NCBI GenBank assembly: GCA_030610025.1
Contig: JAUWSP010000004.1
Location: 1 to 21,049, forward strand
Reading direction: 5' to 3'
DNA length: 21,049 bases
Origin: Acidobacteriota bacterium
Lineage (GTDB): Bacteria; Acidobacteriota; Thermoanaerobaculia; Multivoradales; JAHEKO01
Shown here: in pieces, positions 1-8,891 of the stretch
Layout: the number at the start of each line of letters is the position of its first letter
How positions within the stretch are numbered: position 1 is the first letter of the stretch
The notes under the pieces: generated by a model
Told to the model about the DNA's origin: nothing
Seen by the model: the letters and a program-made list of their open reading frames with translations, nothing else
Database searches by the model: none
Made by a program: the position numbers and the translations under genes

Positions 1-714
1 ACCGACGAAATCTGCCTCGCGCAAGACAGCATCCGAACACTCCGGATGTGCCAGCACTTCGATGCCAGGATGCTGCTGTCGGTAGTCCCGGATCTCTTCG
101 GCAGTGAAGCGCTCATGGACTTCGCAGTGGCCCTGCCAACGAAGGATCTCGACGTCGGTCTGATGCGCCACATAGTCGCCGAGGTACTCGTCCGGCAGGA
201 AAATTACCCGGTCAGTACCGAGCGATTCCACGACCTCCACCGCATTGGCCGAAGTACAACAGACATCGGACTCCGCTTTGACGGCCGCCGAAGTATTCAC
301 ATAGCTCACGACCGGAACGCCCGGATAGCGGTCGCGGAGCTGACGCACGTCGCCGGCTGTGATCGAGCTGGCAAGAGAGCAACCAGCCGCGGGGTCGGGG
401 AGGAGCACGGTCTTCTCAGGGCCCAAGATCTTGGCAGTCTCCGCCATGAAGTGGACTCCACAGAGCACGATGACCTCGGCCTCGGTTTCGGACCCCCTCT
501 GGGCCAGGGCCAGCGAGTCTCCGGTGAAGTCGGCAACCCCGTGGTAGATCTCCGGGGTCTGATAGTTGTGGGCCAAGATAGCTGCTCTCTTCTCTTGCTT
601 GAGAACATGGATCCGCTCGATCAGCGGGGCATGCACCGCCCACTCGATCTCTGGGATCACATGGCGCAGCCGCTCGAAGCTCGTGCTTCCGTCGGTCGAT
701 TTCTCGGCTCTCAT
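1..714 (-). CDS. nadA: Quinolinate synthase NadA (C-terminal part beyond left edge)
   Basis: NadA condenses iminoaspartate with dihydroxyacetone phosphate to quinolinate, the de novo NAD precursor, using a [4Fe-4S] cluster in the cytosol. The frame runs from ATG at 714 for 238 codons without a stop and is cut by the window edge. Family-typical stretches are visible: [12 protein letters not shown] near the start, [25 protein letters not shown] with the first cluster cysteine, [37 protein letters not shown] and HPEC with the second cysteine. The third cluster cysteine should lie beyond the edge. The start is supported by a 4-base ATGA overlap with the rtcB stop, which suggests translational coupling. 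No nadB or nadC is visible. Identity is secure; only the C-terminal third cannot be judged. Confidence 0.95.
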   Translation of the reverse strand, partial: MRAEKSTDGSTSFERLRHVIPEIEWAVHAPLIERIHVLKQEKRAAILAHNYQTPEIYHGVADFTGDSLALAQRGSETEAEVIVLCGVHFMAETAKILGPEKTVLLPDPAAGCSLASSITAGDVRQLRDRYPGVPVVSYVNTSAAVKAESDVCCTSANAVEVVESLGTDRVIFLPDEYLGDYVAHQTDVEILRWQGHCEVHERFTAEEIRDYRQQHPGIEVLAHPECSDAVLREADFVG

Positions 715-2147
715 CCCTTGATCACTCCGATCGGTTTGAGCTGCGCGACTTTGCGGCTGATCCCTGCTCCTTCTACCACATCGACCACCGCCGAGACGTC
801 CTTGTAGGCCTCGGGCATCTCCTCCGCCACGGTTGCCATCCCCGCAGCCATGACAAGGACGCCTTTCCTCTCCAGCTCCTCGAGCAGATTTCGTCCCCTG
901 GCCTGCTTCTTCGCCTGCCTGCGACTGAGCCTCCGACCTGCGCCATGACAGGTGGAGCCAAAGGTCTCGCGGTGGGCCCTCTCGGTTCCTACCAACACGT
1001 AGGAATAGCGGCCCATGTCCCCGGGGATCAGGACCGGCTGACCTACTTCCTGGTACGCCTCCGGAGTCTGAGGATGACCAGGAGGATAGGCCCTGGTCGC
1101 ACCTTTCCGATGGACGCAAAGGCGTCGGCTCCGACCGTCGATAACGAAGGTCTCGAACTTGGCGATGTTGTGGCAAACATCGTAGACCACCTCGAGCCCC
1201 AACTGCCTCGGCCCCAGGCTCAGAGCCTGCATGAAGCTCTCTCGAGCCCAGTGAGTCATCACCTGCCGATTGGCGAAGGCGTAGTTGGCCGCCGCCGACA
1301 TGGCACCCAGGTAGTGCTGTCCTTCCGGGGACTGGATTGGCGCACAGCACAGCTGGCGATCGGGCAGCTCGATTCCGTAACGTGCTGCCGCTTCCAGCAT
1401 GATCCGGATATGGTCTGAGCAGACCTGGTGGCCGAGGCCTCGCGACCCACTGTGAATCGTCAAGGTCAGCTGATCCAGAAACAAGCCCAGCGCAGCAGCA
1501 GCCGCTTCGTCATAGATTTCGGCTACGTACTGAATCTCGGCGAAGTGGTTGCCGGAGCCCAGGGTGCCGAGCTGATCTCGCCCTCGTTGATACGCCCTGT
1601 CCGAGACCAGATCCGGGCGCGCCCCGTCGAGGCAACCGTGCTCTTCGATGAACTCGAGATCTTCCTCCTCGCCCATCCCCCGCTCGACGGGCCAGGCTGC
1701 CCCCTGGCTCAGGACACGAGTCAACTCCTGTCGGTTCAACCGCAGATCGCTGCGACCCTTACCGATTCCGGTCGGGATGTTCTGGTACAGACGGGTGACG
1801 AGGTCCCGCAACCTGGGCTGGATTTCCTTGCGACTCAGACCTGAGCGCAGCAGTCGAACCCCACAATTGATGTCGTATCCGACCCCGCCGGGCGAAACGA
1901 CCCCCTTCTTACCGTCCATCGCCGCCACGCCGCCGATGGGGAACCCGTAGCCCCAATGGATGTCGGGCATGGCCATGGAGGCCCCGACGATGCCCGGCAG
2001 GTGGGCGACGTTGACGACTTGCTGGAGGCTTTGGTCCTGGCGAATCTCAGCCATCATCTCTGCACTCGCGAAGATCAGCCCCTCGACTTGCATCTTCCCC
2101 CGCTTGGGAATTCGCCAACGGAACTCATCGATCTGCTCTACCTGCAT
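711..2147 (-). CDS. rtcB: RNA-splicing ligase RtcB
   Basis: RtcB is a GTP- and Mn-dependent ligase that joins RNA 2',3'-cyclic phosphate or 3'-phosphate ends to 5'-OH ends; in bacteria it is linked to RNA repair. The 478-residue product matches the family length. The metal and guanylylation residues of the Pyrococcus enzyme are all recognisable: D92 and C95 in GYDINC, H201 in GSGNHF, H232 in [10 protein letters not shown]326 in VCHNIAK, and the GMP-accepting H401 in STCHGAGR. It appears catalytically intact. A GGAGG at 2158-2162 lies 10 bases before the ATG. The archease gene, encoding the known RtcB activator, ends 94 bases upstream, and nadA overlaps the 3' end by 4 bases. Whether substrates are tRNA, rRNA or mRNA fragments cannot be read from the sequence. 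Confidence 0.97.
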   Translation of the reverse strand: MQVEQIDEFRWRIPKRGKMQVEGLIFASAEMMAEIRQDQSLQQVVNVAHLPGIVGASMAMPDIHWGYGFPIGGVAAMDGKKGVVSPGGVGYDINCGVRLLRSGLSRKEIQPRLRDLVTRLYQNIPTGIGKGRSDLRLNRQELTRVLSQGAAWPVERGMGEEEDLEFIEEHGCLDGARPDLVSDRAYQRGRDQLGTLGSGNHFAEIQYVAEIYDEAAAAALGLFLDQLTLTIHSGSRGLGHQVCSDHIRIMLEAAARYGIELPDRQLCCAPIQSPEGQHYLGAMSAAANYAFANRQVMTHWARESFMQALSLGPRQLGLEVVYDVCHNIAKFETFVIDGRSRRLCVHRKGATRAYPPGHPQTPEAYQEVGQPVLIPGDMGRYSYVLVGTERAHRETFGSTCHGAGRRLSRRQAKKQARGRNLLEELERKGVLVMAAGMATVAEEMPEAYKDVSAVVDVVEGAGISRKVAQLKPIGVIKG

Positions 2148-2157
2148 GGCTCACACA

Positions 2158-2162
2158 CCTCC
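2158..2162 (-). promoter_or_regulatory. Shine-Dalgarno of rtcB
   Basis: GGAGG sits 10 bases before the rtcB ATG in the 94-base archease-rtcB gap. It suggests rtcB initiates independently, unlike its overlapping neighbours. The same gap holds a small 5-bp hairpin (CTGTC/GACAG, 2211-2224) that has no U-tract and does not look like a terminator. Confidence 0.5.
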
Positions 2163-2241
2163 ACACCAGAGTCGAGCGGCAACACCCTCCCTTTCTCTAG
2201 AAGGCTACGCCTGTCGGGAGACAGCCGCAAGCACCCCCATT

Positions 2242-2664
2242 TCAGATGTCGAAGATGACCCGTGCCTGCCAGCCACGGCTCGATGAGCTCACCCGCAGCT
2301 GATGGTAGGTCACCGCCTTGATCAGCCTCTTGATCCGGTGTCGGTCCGGATCATATCGCTCACCCTGCAGTGTTCCACGCAGCCGCCAACCGCCACTTTC
2401 TTCCTCGACTCCGATCTCGGCCAAGCCAAATAGGACCGACTCCGTCTCGAAGAGGTAGACCAGTTCATTCAGCCAGTCCACCAGCAGGTCCTCTCGGCTG
2501 GGAGCAACGAGATCGACCTGCAACTCCATGTCGAGGCCGACCTGCTCGACCTCGGTCAGGCTGTCGGTCAAGGCCAGCAGGCCCTCAGCCAGCAGGTCCT
2601 CGAAGCTGGCTGCCTCGATCTCGACCCCCATGTCGGCTGTATGGTCGAGAAAGCGGTAGGTCAT
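2242..2664 (-). CDS. Archease, RtcB activator
   Basis: Archease promotes RtcB guanylylation and turnover and broadens its nucleotide use. The frame is open further upstream, but the start is best placed at ATG 2664, giving 140 residues beginning MTYRFLDHTADMG. That is the normal archease N-terminus and length, and it creates a TGATG junction with the lipB stop. Visible family features are the HTAD aspartate near the N-terminus, the acidic helix LVDWLNELVYLFETE, KAVTYHQLRV and a C-terminus ending VIFDI, where archeases carry a conserved metal-binding acidic residue. The longer 161-residue version would add a stretch antisense to nothing but inside lipB and lacks family resemblance. Genomic neighbourhood with rtcB supports the call strongly. 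Confidence 0.95.
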   Translation of the reverse strand: MTYRFLDHTADMGVEIEAASFEDLLAEGLLALTDSLTEVEQVGLDMELQVDLVAPSREDLLVDWLNELVYLFETESVLFGLAEIGVEEESGGWRLRGTLQGERYDPDRHRIKRLIKAVTYHQLRVSSSSRGWQARVIFDI

Positions 2665-3356
2665 CAGCCTGGCCACCCATCGGGGCCCACGGCGACCGGC
2701 CGACGTTGAAAGACCTCGGCCAGGCACCGTGCACAGAGATCGGCCAGCTCACCGAGCGGCCACTCGGCTCCCGTGAGCTGGTTGACGGATGTCATCTCCA
2801 CTCCCTGGAGGCCACAGGGAACAATGGAGGTGAAGTAACTCAAGTCGGGGCTCACATTGAGAGCAAATCCGTGGGTCGTGATCCAGCGGCTCACATGAAC
2901 ACCGAGGGAAGCGATCTTCCTACCCTTCACCCAGACCCCGATCTCGGGGCTCTGCGACCTCGACTCGGCGGACAGGCCGATCTCGGCCAGCACTCTGACC
3001 AGCACTTCCTGCAAGTCGCGTACGTAGCGCCGAAGATCCCGTCGGTCGGGGCTCAGATCGAGGATCGGATAGCCGACGAGCTGACCGGGTCCATGATAGG
3101 TGACCTGCCCCCCCCGGTCGCATTCCACGACCTCTACCCCCCTTGCCCGCAACCAGTCGGGGTTCGCCAGGATGTCGCTCCGGCTCGCGTTGCGACCCAG
3201 CGTATAGACGTGAGGGTGCTCGAGCAGGATCAGCGCCTCGTTGGCCTCACCTGAACGAAGTCGTTCTCGGCGATGCTCCTGGAGCGCCATGGCGCGCGAA
3301 AAGTCGAGCCTACCGAGGTAGCTCCACTCCAAAGCTCGCTGGTTGGTAACGCTCAA
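2664..3356 (-). CDS. lipB: Octanoyltransferase LipB
   Basis: LipB moves octanoate from acyl carrier protein to lipoyl-domain lysines, the first step of protein lipoylation before LipA inserts sulfur. The 230-residue product has the family motifs RGGQVTYHGPGQLVGYPIL (81-99), GRKIASLGVHVSRW with catalytic Lys147, HGFALNV, and IVPCGL with nucleophile Cys181. The start is TTG at 3356: no ATG occurs before residue 23, and AGG lies 6 bases upstream. An alternative TTG at 3332 would begin MEWSYLG. The stop overlaps the archease ATG by one base (TGATG). The E2 gene ends 57 bases upstream, so the lipoylation enzyme sits beside a lipoylated substrate. No lipA is present in the window. Confidence 0.96.
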   Translation of the reverse strand: MSVTNQRALEWSYLGRLDFSRAMALQEHRRERLRSGEANEALILLEHPHVYTLGRNASRSDILANPDWLRARGVEVVECDRGGQVTYHGPGQLVGYPILDLSPDRRDLRRYVRDLQEVLVRVLAEIGLSAESRSQSPEIGVWVKGRKIASLGVHVSRWITTHGFALNVSPDLSYFTSIVPCGLQGVEMTSVNQLTGAEWPLGELADLCARCLAEVFQRRPVAVGPDGWPG

Positions 3357-3413
3357 TCGAGACCTACGGGTTGTCGAAGCTCGGCCAATTCGTGGCCAGT
3401 CCGGCCCAGGCGG

Positions 3414-4793
3414 CTACTGGAACGAGTCGAGCTCGGACCAAGTCTCCTCCAGCAGCGTCCGCCGAAGGTGATTCATGAAGCTGTCAGCCTCCGCGCCATC
3501 GACCAGGCGATGATCGAAGGTCAAGGCGAAATAGCACATGGTCTTGATCGCGATCGTGTCGTTGCCGTCGGCATCGGTGTCCACCACCGGACGCTTCTCG
3601 ATGGTGCCGATACCCAGGATCGCTACCTGCGGCTGGTTGATGATGGGCGTCCCGAACAGCGAGCCGAAGACGCCAGGGTTGGTCACCGTGAAAGTCCCGC
3701 CCTGAACCTCATCCGGGCTGAGGCGCTTGCTTCGAGCCCGATCGGCAAGGTCATTGGCGGCCTTGGCCAAGCCTACGAGATTGAGCCGGTCGGCATGCCG
3801 TATCACCGGCACCAGCAGCCCCCACTCGAGAGCTACCGCCATCCCCAGGTTGATGTCCTTCTTGTGCACGATGTCGGTGCCATCGATCGACGAATTCAAA
3901 TTCGGAAAGGCGGTGAGGGCGTTGGCAACCGCTTTGAAAATGAAGGGCATGAAGGTGAGCTTTGTGCCGTGGGTCTGCACGAAGCCTTGCTTGGCCCGCG
4001 CCCTCGCCCTGGCAACCCGGGAAAGATCGATATGGAAGACCGTGCTGACGTGCGCCGAGGTTGCCTTGGAGTAGACCATGTGAGCCGCCGTCAGGCGACG
4101 GATCTTGGACATCGGCTCGATCTCGATGTTGTCGCTTTCACTGTAGGCGGCCACCTGGAAGTCACCGATCTGCTGGCGGGGAGACGTGACCACCTGTGCA
4201 GTACGCATCGGGGCGGCCGGCGATGGTGTCGGTGACGCTGGGGCGGCGGGTGGCGGTGCCGACCTCTTCTCGAGGTAGGCCTGCATGTCCTGCTTGGTCA
4301 CCCGCCCGTGGATTCCGCTGCCCTCGACCTGCAACAGATCGACTCCCTCCCGGCTGGCCATCTTTCGCACCAGCGGGCTCGAGAACCGTCGAATTCTGTC
4401 GACCAGTTGGTTGCCTTCGGGCAGATCCACAGGACTCGTACCTGCCACCTCCGGGGCTGGAGATTGCTCTTCGACGAACTCGGTGGAAGAAGACTCGACG
4501 ACTGCGGCCTCCACAGAGGGTGGTTCCACCACGACCTCCGAATCCGGCTGCTCGGACGGGTCCCCGACCAGGGCGACAAGATCGTTCACCTGTACCGTCG
4601 CACCTTCCAGGTGGTGGACTACAAGAAGGGTCCCGGAGGCCGGGCTGGGGATCTCGGCATCCACTTTGTCGGTCGATACCTCGAAAAGCGGCTGATCTCT
4701 CTCCACCCGCTCTCCCACCTGGACCAACCACTTGGTGATGGTGCCCTCAACGATGGACTCCCCCATCTCGGGCATGATGACTTCCGTGGCCAT
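3414..4793 (-). CDS. 2-oxo-acid dehydrogenase E2, dihydrolipoyl acyltransferase
   Basis: E2 is the core of a 2-oxo-acid dehydrogenase complex and transfers the acyl group from lipoate to CoA. The 459-residue protein has one lipoyl domain (1-78) with the lipoylated Lys43 in STDKVDAEIPS. An acidic linker follows, then a peripheral-subunit-binding domain (about 136-173, SSPLVRKMA...HGRVTKQD) and a Pro/Ala-rich hinge (178-197). The catalytic domain (about 225-455) has the HRLVDG motif with His428 and Asp432. A GGGAGA precedes the ATG. Overall style is like actinobacterial DlaT/SucB and branched-chain E2 proteins. Without an adjacent E1 I cannot choose between pyruvate, 2-oxoglutarate and branched-chain substrates. 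The lpd gene lies 92 bases upstream and lipB follows. Confidence 0.92.
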   Translation of the reverse strand: MATEVIMPEMGESIVEGTITKWLVQVGERVERDQPLFEVSTDKVDAEIPSPASGTLLVVHHLEGATVQVNDLVALVGDPSEQPDSEVVVEPPSVEAAVVESSSTEFVEEQSPAPEVAGTSPVDLPEGNQLVDRIRRFSSPLVRKMASREGVDLLQVEGSGIHGRVTKQDMQAYLEKRSAPPPAAPASPTPSPAAPMRTAQVVTSPRQQIGDFQVAAYSESDNIEIEPMSKIRRLTAAHMVYSKATSAHVSTVFHIDLSRVARARARAKQGFVQTHGTKLTFMPFIFKAVANALTAFPNLNSSIDGTDIVHKKDINLGMAVALEWGLLVPVIRHADRLNLVGLAKAANDLADRARSKRLSPDEVQGGTFTVTNPGVFGSLFGTPIINQPQVAILGIGTIEKRPVVDTDADGNDTIAIKTMCYFALTFDHRLVDGAEADSFMNHLRRTLLEETWSELDSFQ

Positions 4794-4885
4794 GTGGCGT
4801 CTCCCTTGGTCGACTCGAAGGCTCGGTTCAGGAGTCAGGGCCTACCAGGACTCCGGTGCGAACCGATCCACCCTGTCTTGAACCA

Positions 4886-6283
4886 TCAGATATGGATCGC
4901 ATGCCCGACGGCCGCATGAGCGGCCTCGGCGAGGGCCTCCGACAGGGTCGGGTGGGCATGAATGGTGCGAAACAACTCCTCTGTCGTGGACTCGACCTGA
5001 AGTGCGACACAAGCCTCGGCGATCAAGTCGGTGGCATGGCGGCCAATGATATGGACTCCGAGGAGCTCATCGTAGCGCGTCTCACGAACCACCTTGACGA
5101 AACCCTCGGTGTGACCCTCGATCGCTGCCTTGGCGAGTGCCGTAAACGGAAACTTGCCCGTCGCGACGTCATATCCACGCTCTCTGGCCTGAGCTTCAGT
5201 CAGACCGACGCTGGCCACCTCTGGATCACAGTAGGTGACAGCGGGTATCCGGTCGTAGTCGATCGGTCTGCATGGCTGCCCGGCCATGTGCTCGACAGCC
5301 AGGATGCCTTCGGCCGAAGCGACATGGGCCAACCAGGGCGTATCGACGACATCTCCGATGGCATAGATGTGGGGCACGTCGGTCTGCATGAGCTCGTTGA
5401 CCTCGACATAGCCCCGGTTGAGGCGGATCCCGAGGGCCTCGAGGCCGAGATCCGAGGTCACCGGTGACCGTCCGACAGCCACCAGGAGCGCCTCGGCAGT
5501 CAGGCGCTTCTCGCCCCCCCCTTCTCTCTCGACTCCGATCTCGAGGCCGCTGTCTGTCGGCACGACATCCTTCAGTCGACTGCCGGTCATGACCTTGATG
5601 CCCCTCTTCTTCAGCGAGCGCTGCAGCTGCTTCGAGACCTCTTCGTCCTCGAGAGGCAACAGACGGGGCAGCATTTCGACCACAACGACTTCCGACCCGA
5701 AGGAGTTGCAGATCGAGGCGAACTCGCAGCCCACAGCTCCCCCACCCAGTACCACCAGAGACGATGGCACCGCCGACATTTCCAGTAGATCATCCGAGCT
5801 CAAGACACGCTTGCCGTCGGTGGAAACGAACGGCAGCTGGCGCGGAACCGAACCCGTGGCGATCAGAATATGCTGGGCTCCGTAGGTCGTCGTACCGCCC
5901 TCTCCCGCCACCTCGACCTCGTGGCTGCCGACGAGCCTTCCCCGGCCGTGGACTCCTTCGACGCCGTACTTCTTGAACAAGAACTCGATGCCCTTGGCGC
6001 TCTTGTCGACGACCTGCTGCTTGAAGGCCTGAGCCTTGCCCAGGTCCAGCTCTGCCGAGGCCACCTCGACTCCGAACCTCTCCGACGAACGAATCTCGTC
6101 GAGCATTCCAGCTGTGCGGAGAAGAGCCTTGGTCGGAATGCAGCCCCGATGGAGGCAAGTGCCGCCGTATTTTGGATCCTTCTCGACCACGGTGACACCG
6201 AGACCCAACTGTGCAGCCCGGATGGCGGCGACATAGCCGCCCGGACCGCTACCGATGATGACGAGATCGCGTTGCTCTGCCAT
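4886..6283 (-). CDS. lpd: Dihydrolipoyl dehydrogenase (E3)
   Basis: This FAD disulfide reductase reoxidises dihydrolipoamide of 2-oxo-acid dehydrogenases or the glycine cleavage system with NAD+. The 465-residue product is the usual E3 length. Visible features are the FAD-binding GSGPGG (11-16), the redox pair Cys43/Cys48 in GGTCLHRGCIP, the second Rossmann motif VVLGGGAVGCEFA, the YAIGDV FAD contact, and the C-terminal HPTLSE with catalytic His444 and Glu449. The cysteine context (CLHRGCIPTKALL) is typical of lipoamide dehydrogenase rather than glutathione or mercuric reductase. It starts 36 bases after the aldolase gene and precedes E2 by 92 bases, so it most likely serves that complex. Confidence 0.97.
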   Translation of the reverse strand: MAEQRDLVIIGSGPGGYVAAIRAAQLGLGVTVVEKDPKYGGTCLHRGCIPTKALLRTAGMLDEIRSSERFGVEVASAELDLGKAQAFKQQVVDKSAKGIEFLFKKYGVEGVHGRGRLVGSHEVEVAGEGGTTTYGAQHILIATGSVPRQLPFVSTDGKRVLSSDDLLEMSAVPSSLVVLGGGAVGCEFASICNSFGSEVVVVEMLPRLLPLEDEEVSKQLQRSLKKRGIKVMTGSRLKDVVPTDSGLEIGVEREGGGEKRLTAEALLVAVGRSPVTSDLGLEALGIRLNRGYVEVNELMQTDVPHIYAIGDVVDTPWLAHVASAEGILAVEHMAGQPCRPIDYDRIPAVTYCDPEVASVGLTEAQARERGYDVATGKFPFTALAKAAIEGHTEGFVKVVRETRYDELLGVHIIGRHATDLIAEACVALQVESTTEELFRTIHAHPTLSEALAEAAHAAVGHAIHI

Positions 6284-6319
6284 GGTCTTCGAGACTTCCG
6301 TTCGGGGTTCGTGGCCTGC

Positions 6320-7402
6320 TCAGGCGACGGTGATCTCCGGGCTCAGGAAGACATCCTGAATCGCATTCAGAAGCTCGACACCCTCGGCCATGGGTCTTTG
6401 GAAGGCTTTTCGACCCGAGATCAGCCCGGTACCTCCCCCACGCTTGTTGATCACTGCCGTTCTGACCGCCTGCGCCAGATCACCCTGTCCACCCGAGGCT
6501 CCGCCCGAATTGATCAGACCCACTCTGCCCATATAGCAGTTGGCGACCTGCCACCGGACGAGATCGACGGGGTGATCGGAGCTCAAGTCGCTGTAGACCA
6601 GCGGGCTGGTCTTGCCAAAACCGATGGCCGTGTAGCCGCCATCCTTGGTGGCCTGCTTCTGCTTGATGATGTCTGCCTCGATCGTCACACCGAGATGATT
6701 GGCCTGGCCTGTCAGATCGGCTGCGTCGTGGTAGTCCACACCCTCCTTCTTGAAGCCTGGGTTCCGCAGATAGCACCAGAGAATCGTCGCCAGGCCGAGT
6801 TCGTGGGCCTGGGCGAACGCCTCGGAGATCTCGACGAGCTCGCGATCACAGTCCTCCGAACCGAAGTAGATCGTGGCTCCGACCGCCGCAGCCCCCAGCT
6901 CCCAGGCCTGCTCCACCTGCGCGAACAGCACCTGCTTGTAGCGGTTGGGGTAGGTCAGCATCTCGTTGTGATTGATCTTCACCACGAACGGGATCTTGTG
7001 GGCATACTTGCGACTGATCGAGCCCAGGACTCCCAGGGTCGAAGCCACGCCGTTGCAGCCGCCCTCGATAGCCAATCGCACGATGTTCTCCGGATCGAAG
7101 TACTGCGGGTTCGGTGCGAACGAGGCGGCCGCCGAGTGCTCGATGCCCTGGTCCACCGGCAGAATGGACAGGTAACCGCTACCCGCCAGCCGGCCCGAAT
7201 TGTAGAGGCGGGCCAGGTTCACCAGAACGGTCGGCTTGCGATCCGAGACACCAAAGCATCGGTCGATGTGCTCGGGGCCCGGCAGATGCAGACTCGCCTT
7301 GGGAATGCCTTTGCAGGTGTGGTTCAGCAGGCCGTCGGCTTCGTCTCCGAGCAGCTCGGTGATGCGATCGATTCCACTGATTGGTTCTGCGACAGTCATC
7401 AT
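6320..7402 (-). CDS. fbaB: Class I fructose-bisphosphate aldolase, FbaB/DhnA type
   Basis: The enzyme cleaves fructose 1,6-bisphosphate to dihydroxyacetone phosphate and glyceraldehyde 3-phosphate, or the reverse, through a Schiff-base lysine. The 360-residue sequence closely follows E. coli Fba[11 protein letters not shown] (81-90), [16 protein letters not shown] (243-249, where the Schiff-base lysine is expected, probably Lys247), [15 protein letters not shown], and [19 protein letters not shown] near the C-terminus. Two tandem ATGs (7402 and 7399) could start it; a GGAGG lies about 10 bases before the first. A putative extended -10 promoter lies just downstream of the preceding hydrolase stop. 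Followed by lpd and E2, it makes a small central-carbon cluster. Confidence 0.96.
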   Translation of the reverse strand: MMTVAEPISGIDRITELLGDEADGLLNHTCKGIPKASLHLPGPEHIDRCFGVSDRKPTVLVNLARLYNSGRLAGSGYLSILPVDQGIEHSAAASFAPNPQYFDPENIVRLAIEGGCNGVASTLGVLGSISRKYAHKIPFVVKINHNEMLTYPNRYKQVLFAQVEQAWELGAAAVGATIYFGSEDCDRELVEISEAFAQAHELGLATILWCYLRNPGFKKEGVDYHDAADLTGQANHLGVTIEADIIKQKQATKDGGYTAIGFGKTSPLVYSDLSSDHPVDLVRWQVANCYMGRVGLINSGGASGGQGDLAQAVRTAVINKRGGGTGLISGRKAFQRPMAEGVELLNAIQDVFLSPEITVA

Positions 7403-7443
7403 TCTTCTCTAGCCTCCAGGATCGATGTCGTTACAATCGTTTG

Positions 7444-7452
7444 ATTATCTCA
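7444..7452 (-). promoter_or_regulatory. Putative extended -10 promoter for fbaB
   Basis: On the minus strand TGAGATAAT reads as an extended -10 element (TGn followed by GATAAT, 5 of 6 matches to TATAAT). It overlaps the stop codon of the upstream hydrolase gene. I find no convincing -35 at 16-18 bases. A start about 7 bases downstream would give a leader of roughly 35 bases containing the GGAGG of fbaB. It would let the aldolase-lpd-E2 block be expressed apart from the upstream genes. Confidence 0.35.
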
Positions 7453-8295
7453 CAGGCCAGAGGGCCCATCGGGGGACGACGGAGGCTGGATCGAACCCAG
7501 GAAGGCGAGCAGTCGGCGCCACACGATGTCGTGTGCCAACAGGTCGTTGTGACCCGCGGACCGTACCTCCAGCCAATCCGCACCCAGTGCCTTCGCCACC
7601 TCCCGACCCTGTTCCACCGGAATGATGCGATCCCCGGAACCATGGATCACGAGCCCAGCGCAGCCGACTCGCGTGGCGGCCTCGGTCGACTCCCAGCGGT
7701 CCGCCACCGCAATCTCCACCAGCCACCTGGGAAAGTGAGAGACACCGACGTCAGCCAGTGAGCTCCAGGCGCTCATCGCCACCAGTCCATCGCAGCGATC
7801 GGGATTTGCGGCCACCACGCCGATGGCGACCGCGGCGCCCAGGGACCAGCCGACGACGACGATGGGGCGGCCTCCATAGTGTTGGTGCATCCACTCGAGG
7901 GCCACCGAACCGGCCTCCAGGAGAGAGGCCTCGGAAGGCACTCCCGTGCTGCGCCCGTATCCTGGGTAGTCCAGGGCCACGAATGGCACTTCGAGGGCCA
8001 GCAGTTGGTCAAAAAGCCCCACCTGGCGCATCGTCTCGAGGTTCTCGCCATTCCCGTGCAGGAACAGGACAGCCGGTCTGCCCTGGACCAGAGCCTGGTC
8101 GTCATGAACCCAGCCCGAGACCTGGGTTCCGTCGCCGAGGCGCCAGCTCAGACTGCGCAAGGGCCGAGGCGGGTCCGGCACGCTGACTGGAGGAGCCGGA
8201 TAGACGATGTGCCGCATGGAACAGCTCAGGAGGAGCAGAGAGAGTGCCGGCCAGGCAACCATCGACGACCGACCTGCTTTCGTCTCTATCCTCAC
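7450..8295 (-). CDS. Alpha/beta hydrolase, probable lipoprotein
   Basis: A serine hydrolase of the BEM46/YfhR-like alpha/beta type. From the GTG at 8295 the N-terminus is a lipoprotein signal: Arg2, Lys6 and Arg9, a short hydrophobic stretch, then LLLLSC with the lipidated Cys25. The hydrolase fold follows with HGNG (80-83, oxyanion hole), LDYPGYGRS, nucleophile Ser151 in GWSLGAA, acid Asp222 in HGSGDRIIP and His249 in SAGHNDL. The substrate is not predictable. GTG overlaps the Nudix stop (GTGA) but its AGGAGG is only 2 bases away. ATG 8262 is the alternative start and would leave a signal without basic residues. A still longer frame to 8367 overlaps the Nudix gene and is unlikely. Lnt, encoded nearby, would complete its N-acylation. 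Confidence 0.85.
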   Translation of the reverse strand: MRIETKAGRSSMVAWPALSLLLLSCSMRHIVYPAPPVSVPDPPRPLRSLSWRLGDGTQVSGWVHDDQALVQGRPAVLFLHGNGENLETMRQVGLFDQLLALEVPFVALDYPGYGRSTGVPSEASLLEAGSVALEWMHQHYGGRPIVVVGWSLGAAVAIGVVAANPDRCDGLVAMSAWSSLADVGVSHFPRWLVEIAVADRWESTEAATRVGCAGLVIHGSGDRIIPVEQGREVAKALGADWLEVRSAGHNDLLAHDIVWRRLLAFLGSIQPPSSPDGPSGL

Positions 8296-8891
8296 CCCTC
8301 CTCGTCCGGCATTTCCAGCCCCAATCGATGTAGCAGGTTCTGCATGATGCGGGCGGTGAGACCCCACACCTGGCGCGATCCCAGATGGTAGACGCGGATC
8401 ACGCGCTCGACGCCGTCGATTTTGACGACCCGGTCTTCGATGACCCTGAAGTCGGCAAAAGCCAGCAGGGGCACTGAGAAGACCTCGGCGATCTCGTCTT
8501 CATTGATGCTCGGCTCCAGGTCGCTCGGCACCGCACCGACACAGGGAATGATCCTGAAGCCGCTCGGTGTCTCGGCTTCGTCCAGCTCACCCAGCCGGGC
8601 CACCTGTTTGGTGTCGATGCCCAACTCTTCCTCGGTCTCGCGCAATGCGGCGGCCCAGGGATCCTCTCCGATCTCCCGACCACCTCCCGGAAACGCGATC
8701 TGACTCTTGTGATGCGGCAGGGTCTCTGCCCGTTTGGTGAGCAGAGTCCAGAGCTCTCCGGCATCCACGAACAACGGGACGAGCACCGCCGCCTCACGAG
8801 CCTCACTGGGCGGCAGCCGGCTCGGCGCCGGCGACGCCAGACGTTGTCTCACCTCCAGAATCCAACTATGCGGCTCCTGTTCCTCGCTCAT
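8292..8891 (-). CDS. Nudix hydrolase, CoA pyrophosphatase (NudL) type
   Basis: Nudix enzymes hydrolyse nucleoside diphosphate derivatives; this subfamily typically splits CoA or acyl-CoA into phosphopantetheine and 3',5'-ADP. The 199-residue product contains a complete Nudix box at 70-92 (G-x5-E-x7-REUxEExGU, with Glu76, Arg84, Glu85, Glu88 and Glu89). Directly before it, LTKRAETLPHHKSQIAFPGG matches the UPF0035 signature that marks the CoA-specific subgroup. The start is supported by an ATGA overlap with the preceding membrane-protein gene, and its end overlaps the possible GTG start of the hydrolase. The subfamily call is strong; actual substrate preference in this organism is inferred. Confidence 0.92.
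   Translation of the reverse strand: MSEEQEPHSWILEVRQRLASPAPSRLPPSEAREAAVLVPLFVDAGELWTLLTKRAETLPHHKSQIAFPGGGREIGEDPWAAALRETEEELGIDTKQVARLGELDEAETPSGFRIIPCVGAVPSDLEPSINEDEIAEVFSVPLLAFADFRVIEDRVVKIDGVERVIRVYHLGSRQVWGLTARIMQNLLHRLGLEMPDEEG

Noticed and set aside
46..807. A 253-codon plus-strand frame at the left end
   Set aside because: The complementary strand encodes NadA and the end of RtcB with clear motifs; this frame has none.
2665..2727. Upstream start for archease
   Set aside because: It would add 21 residues inside lipB with no similarity; the TGATG junction at 2664 gives the standard length.
4831..4854. Inverted repeat GGAGTC/GACTCC in the lpd-E2 gap as a terminator or attenuator
   Set aside because: The stem is only 6 bp with a 12-base loop and no U-tract, so it could arise by chance.
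5870..7444. A 524-codon plus-strand reading frame
   Set aside because: It is antisense to lpd and fbaB, both of which have intact catalytic motifs. Its translation has no recognisable domain, as expected from high G+C codon bias.
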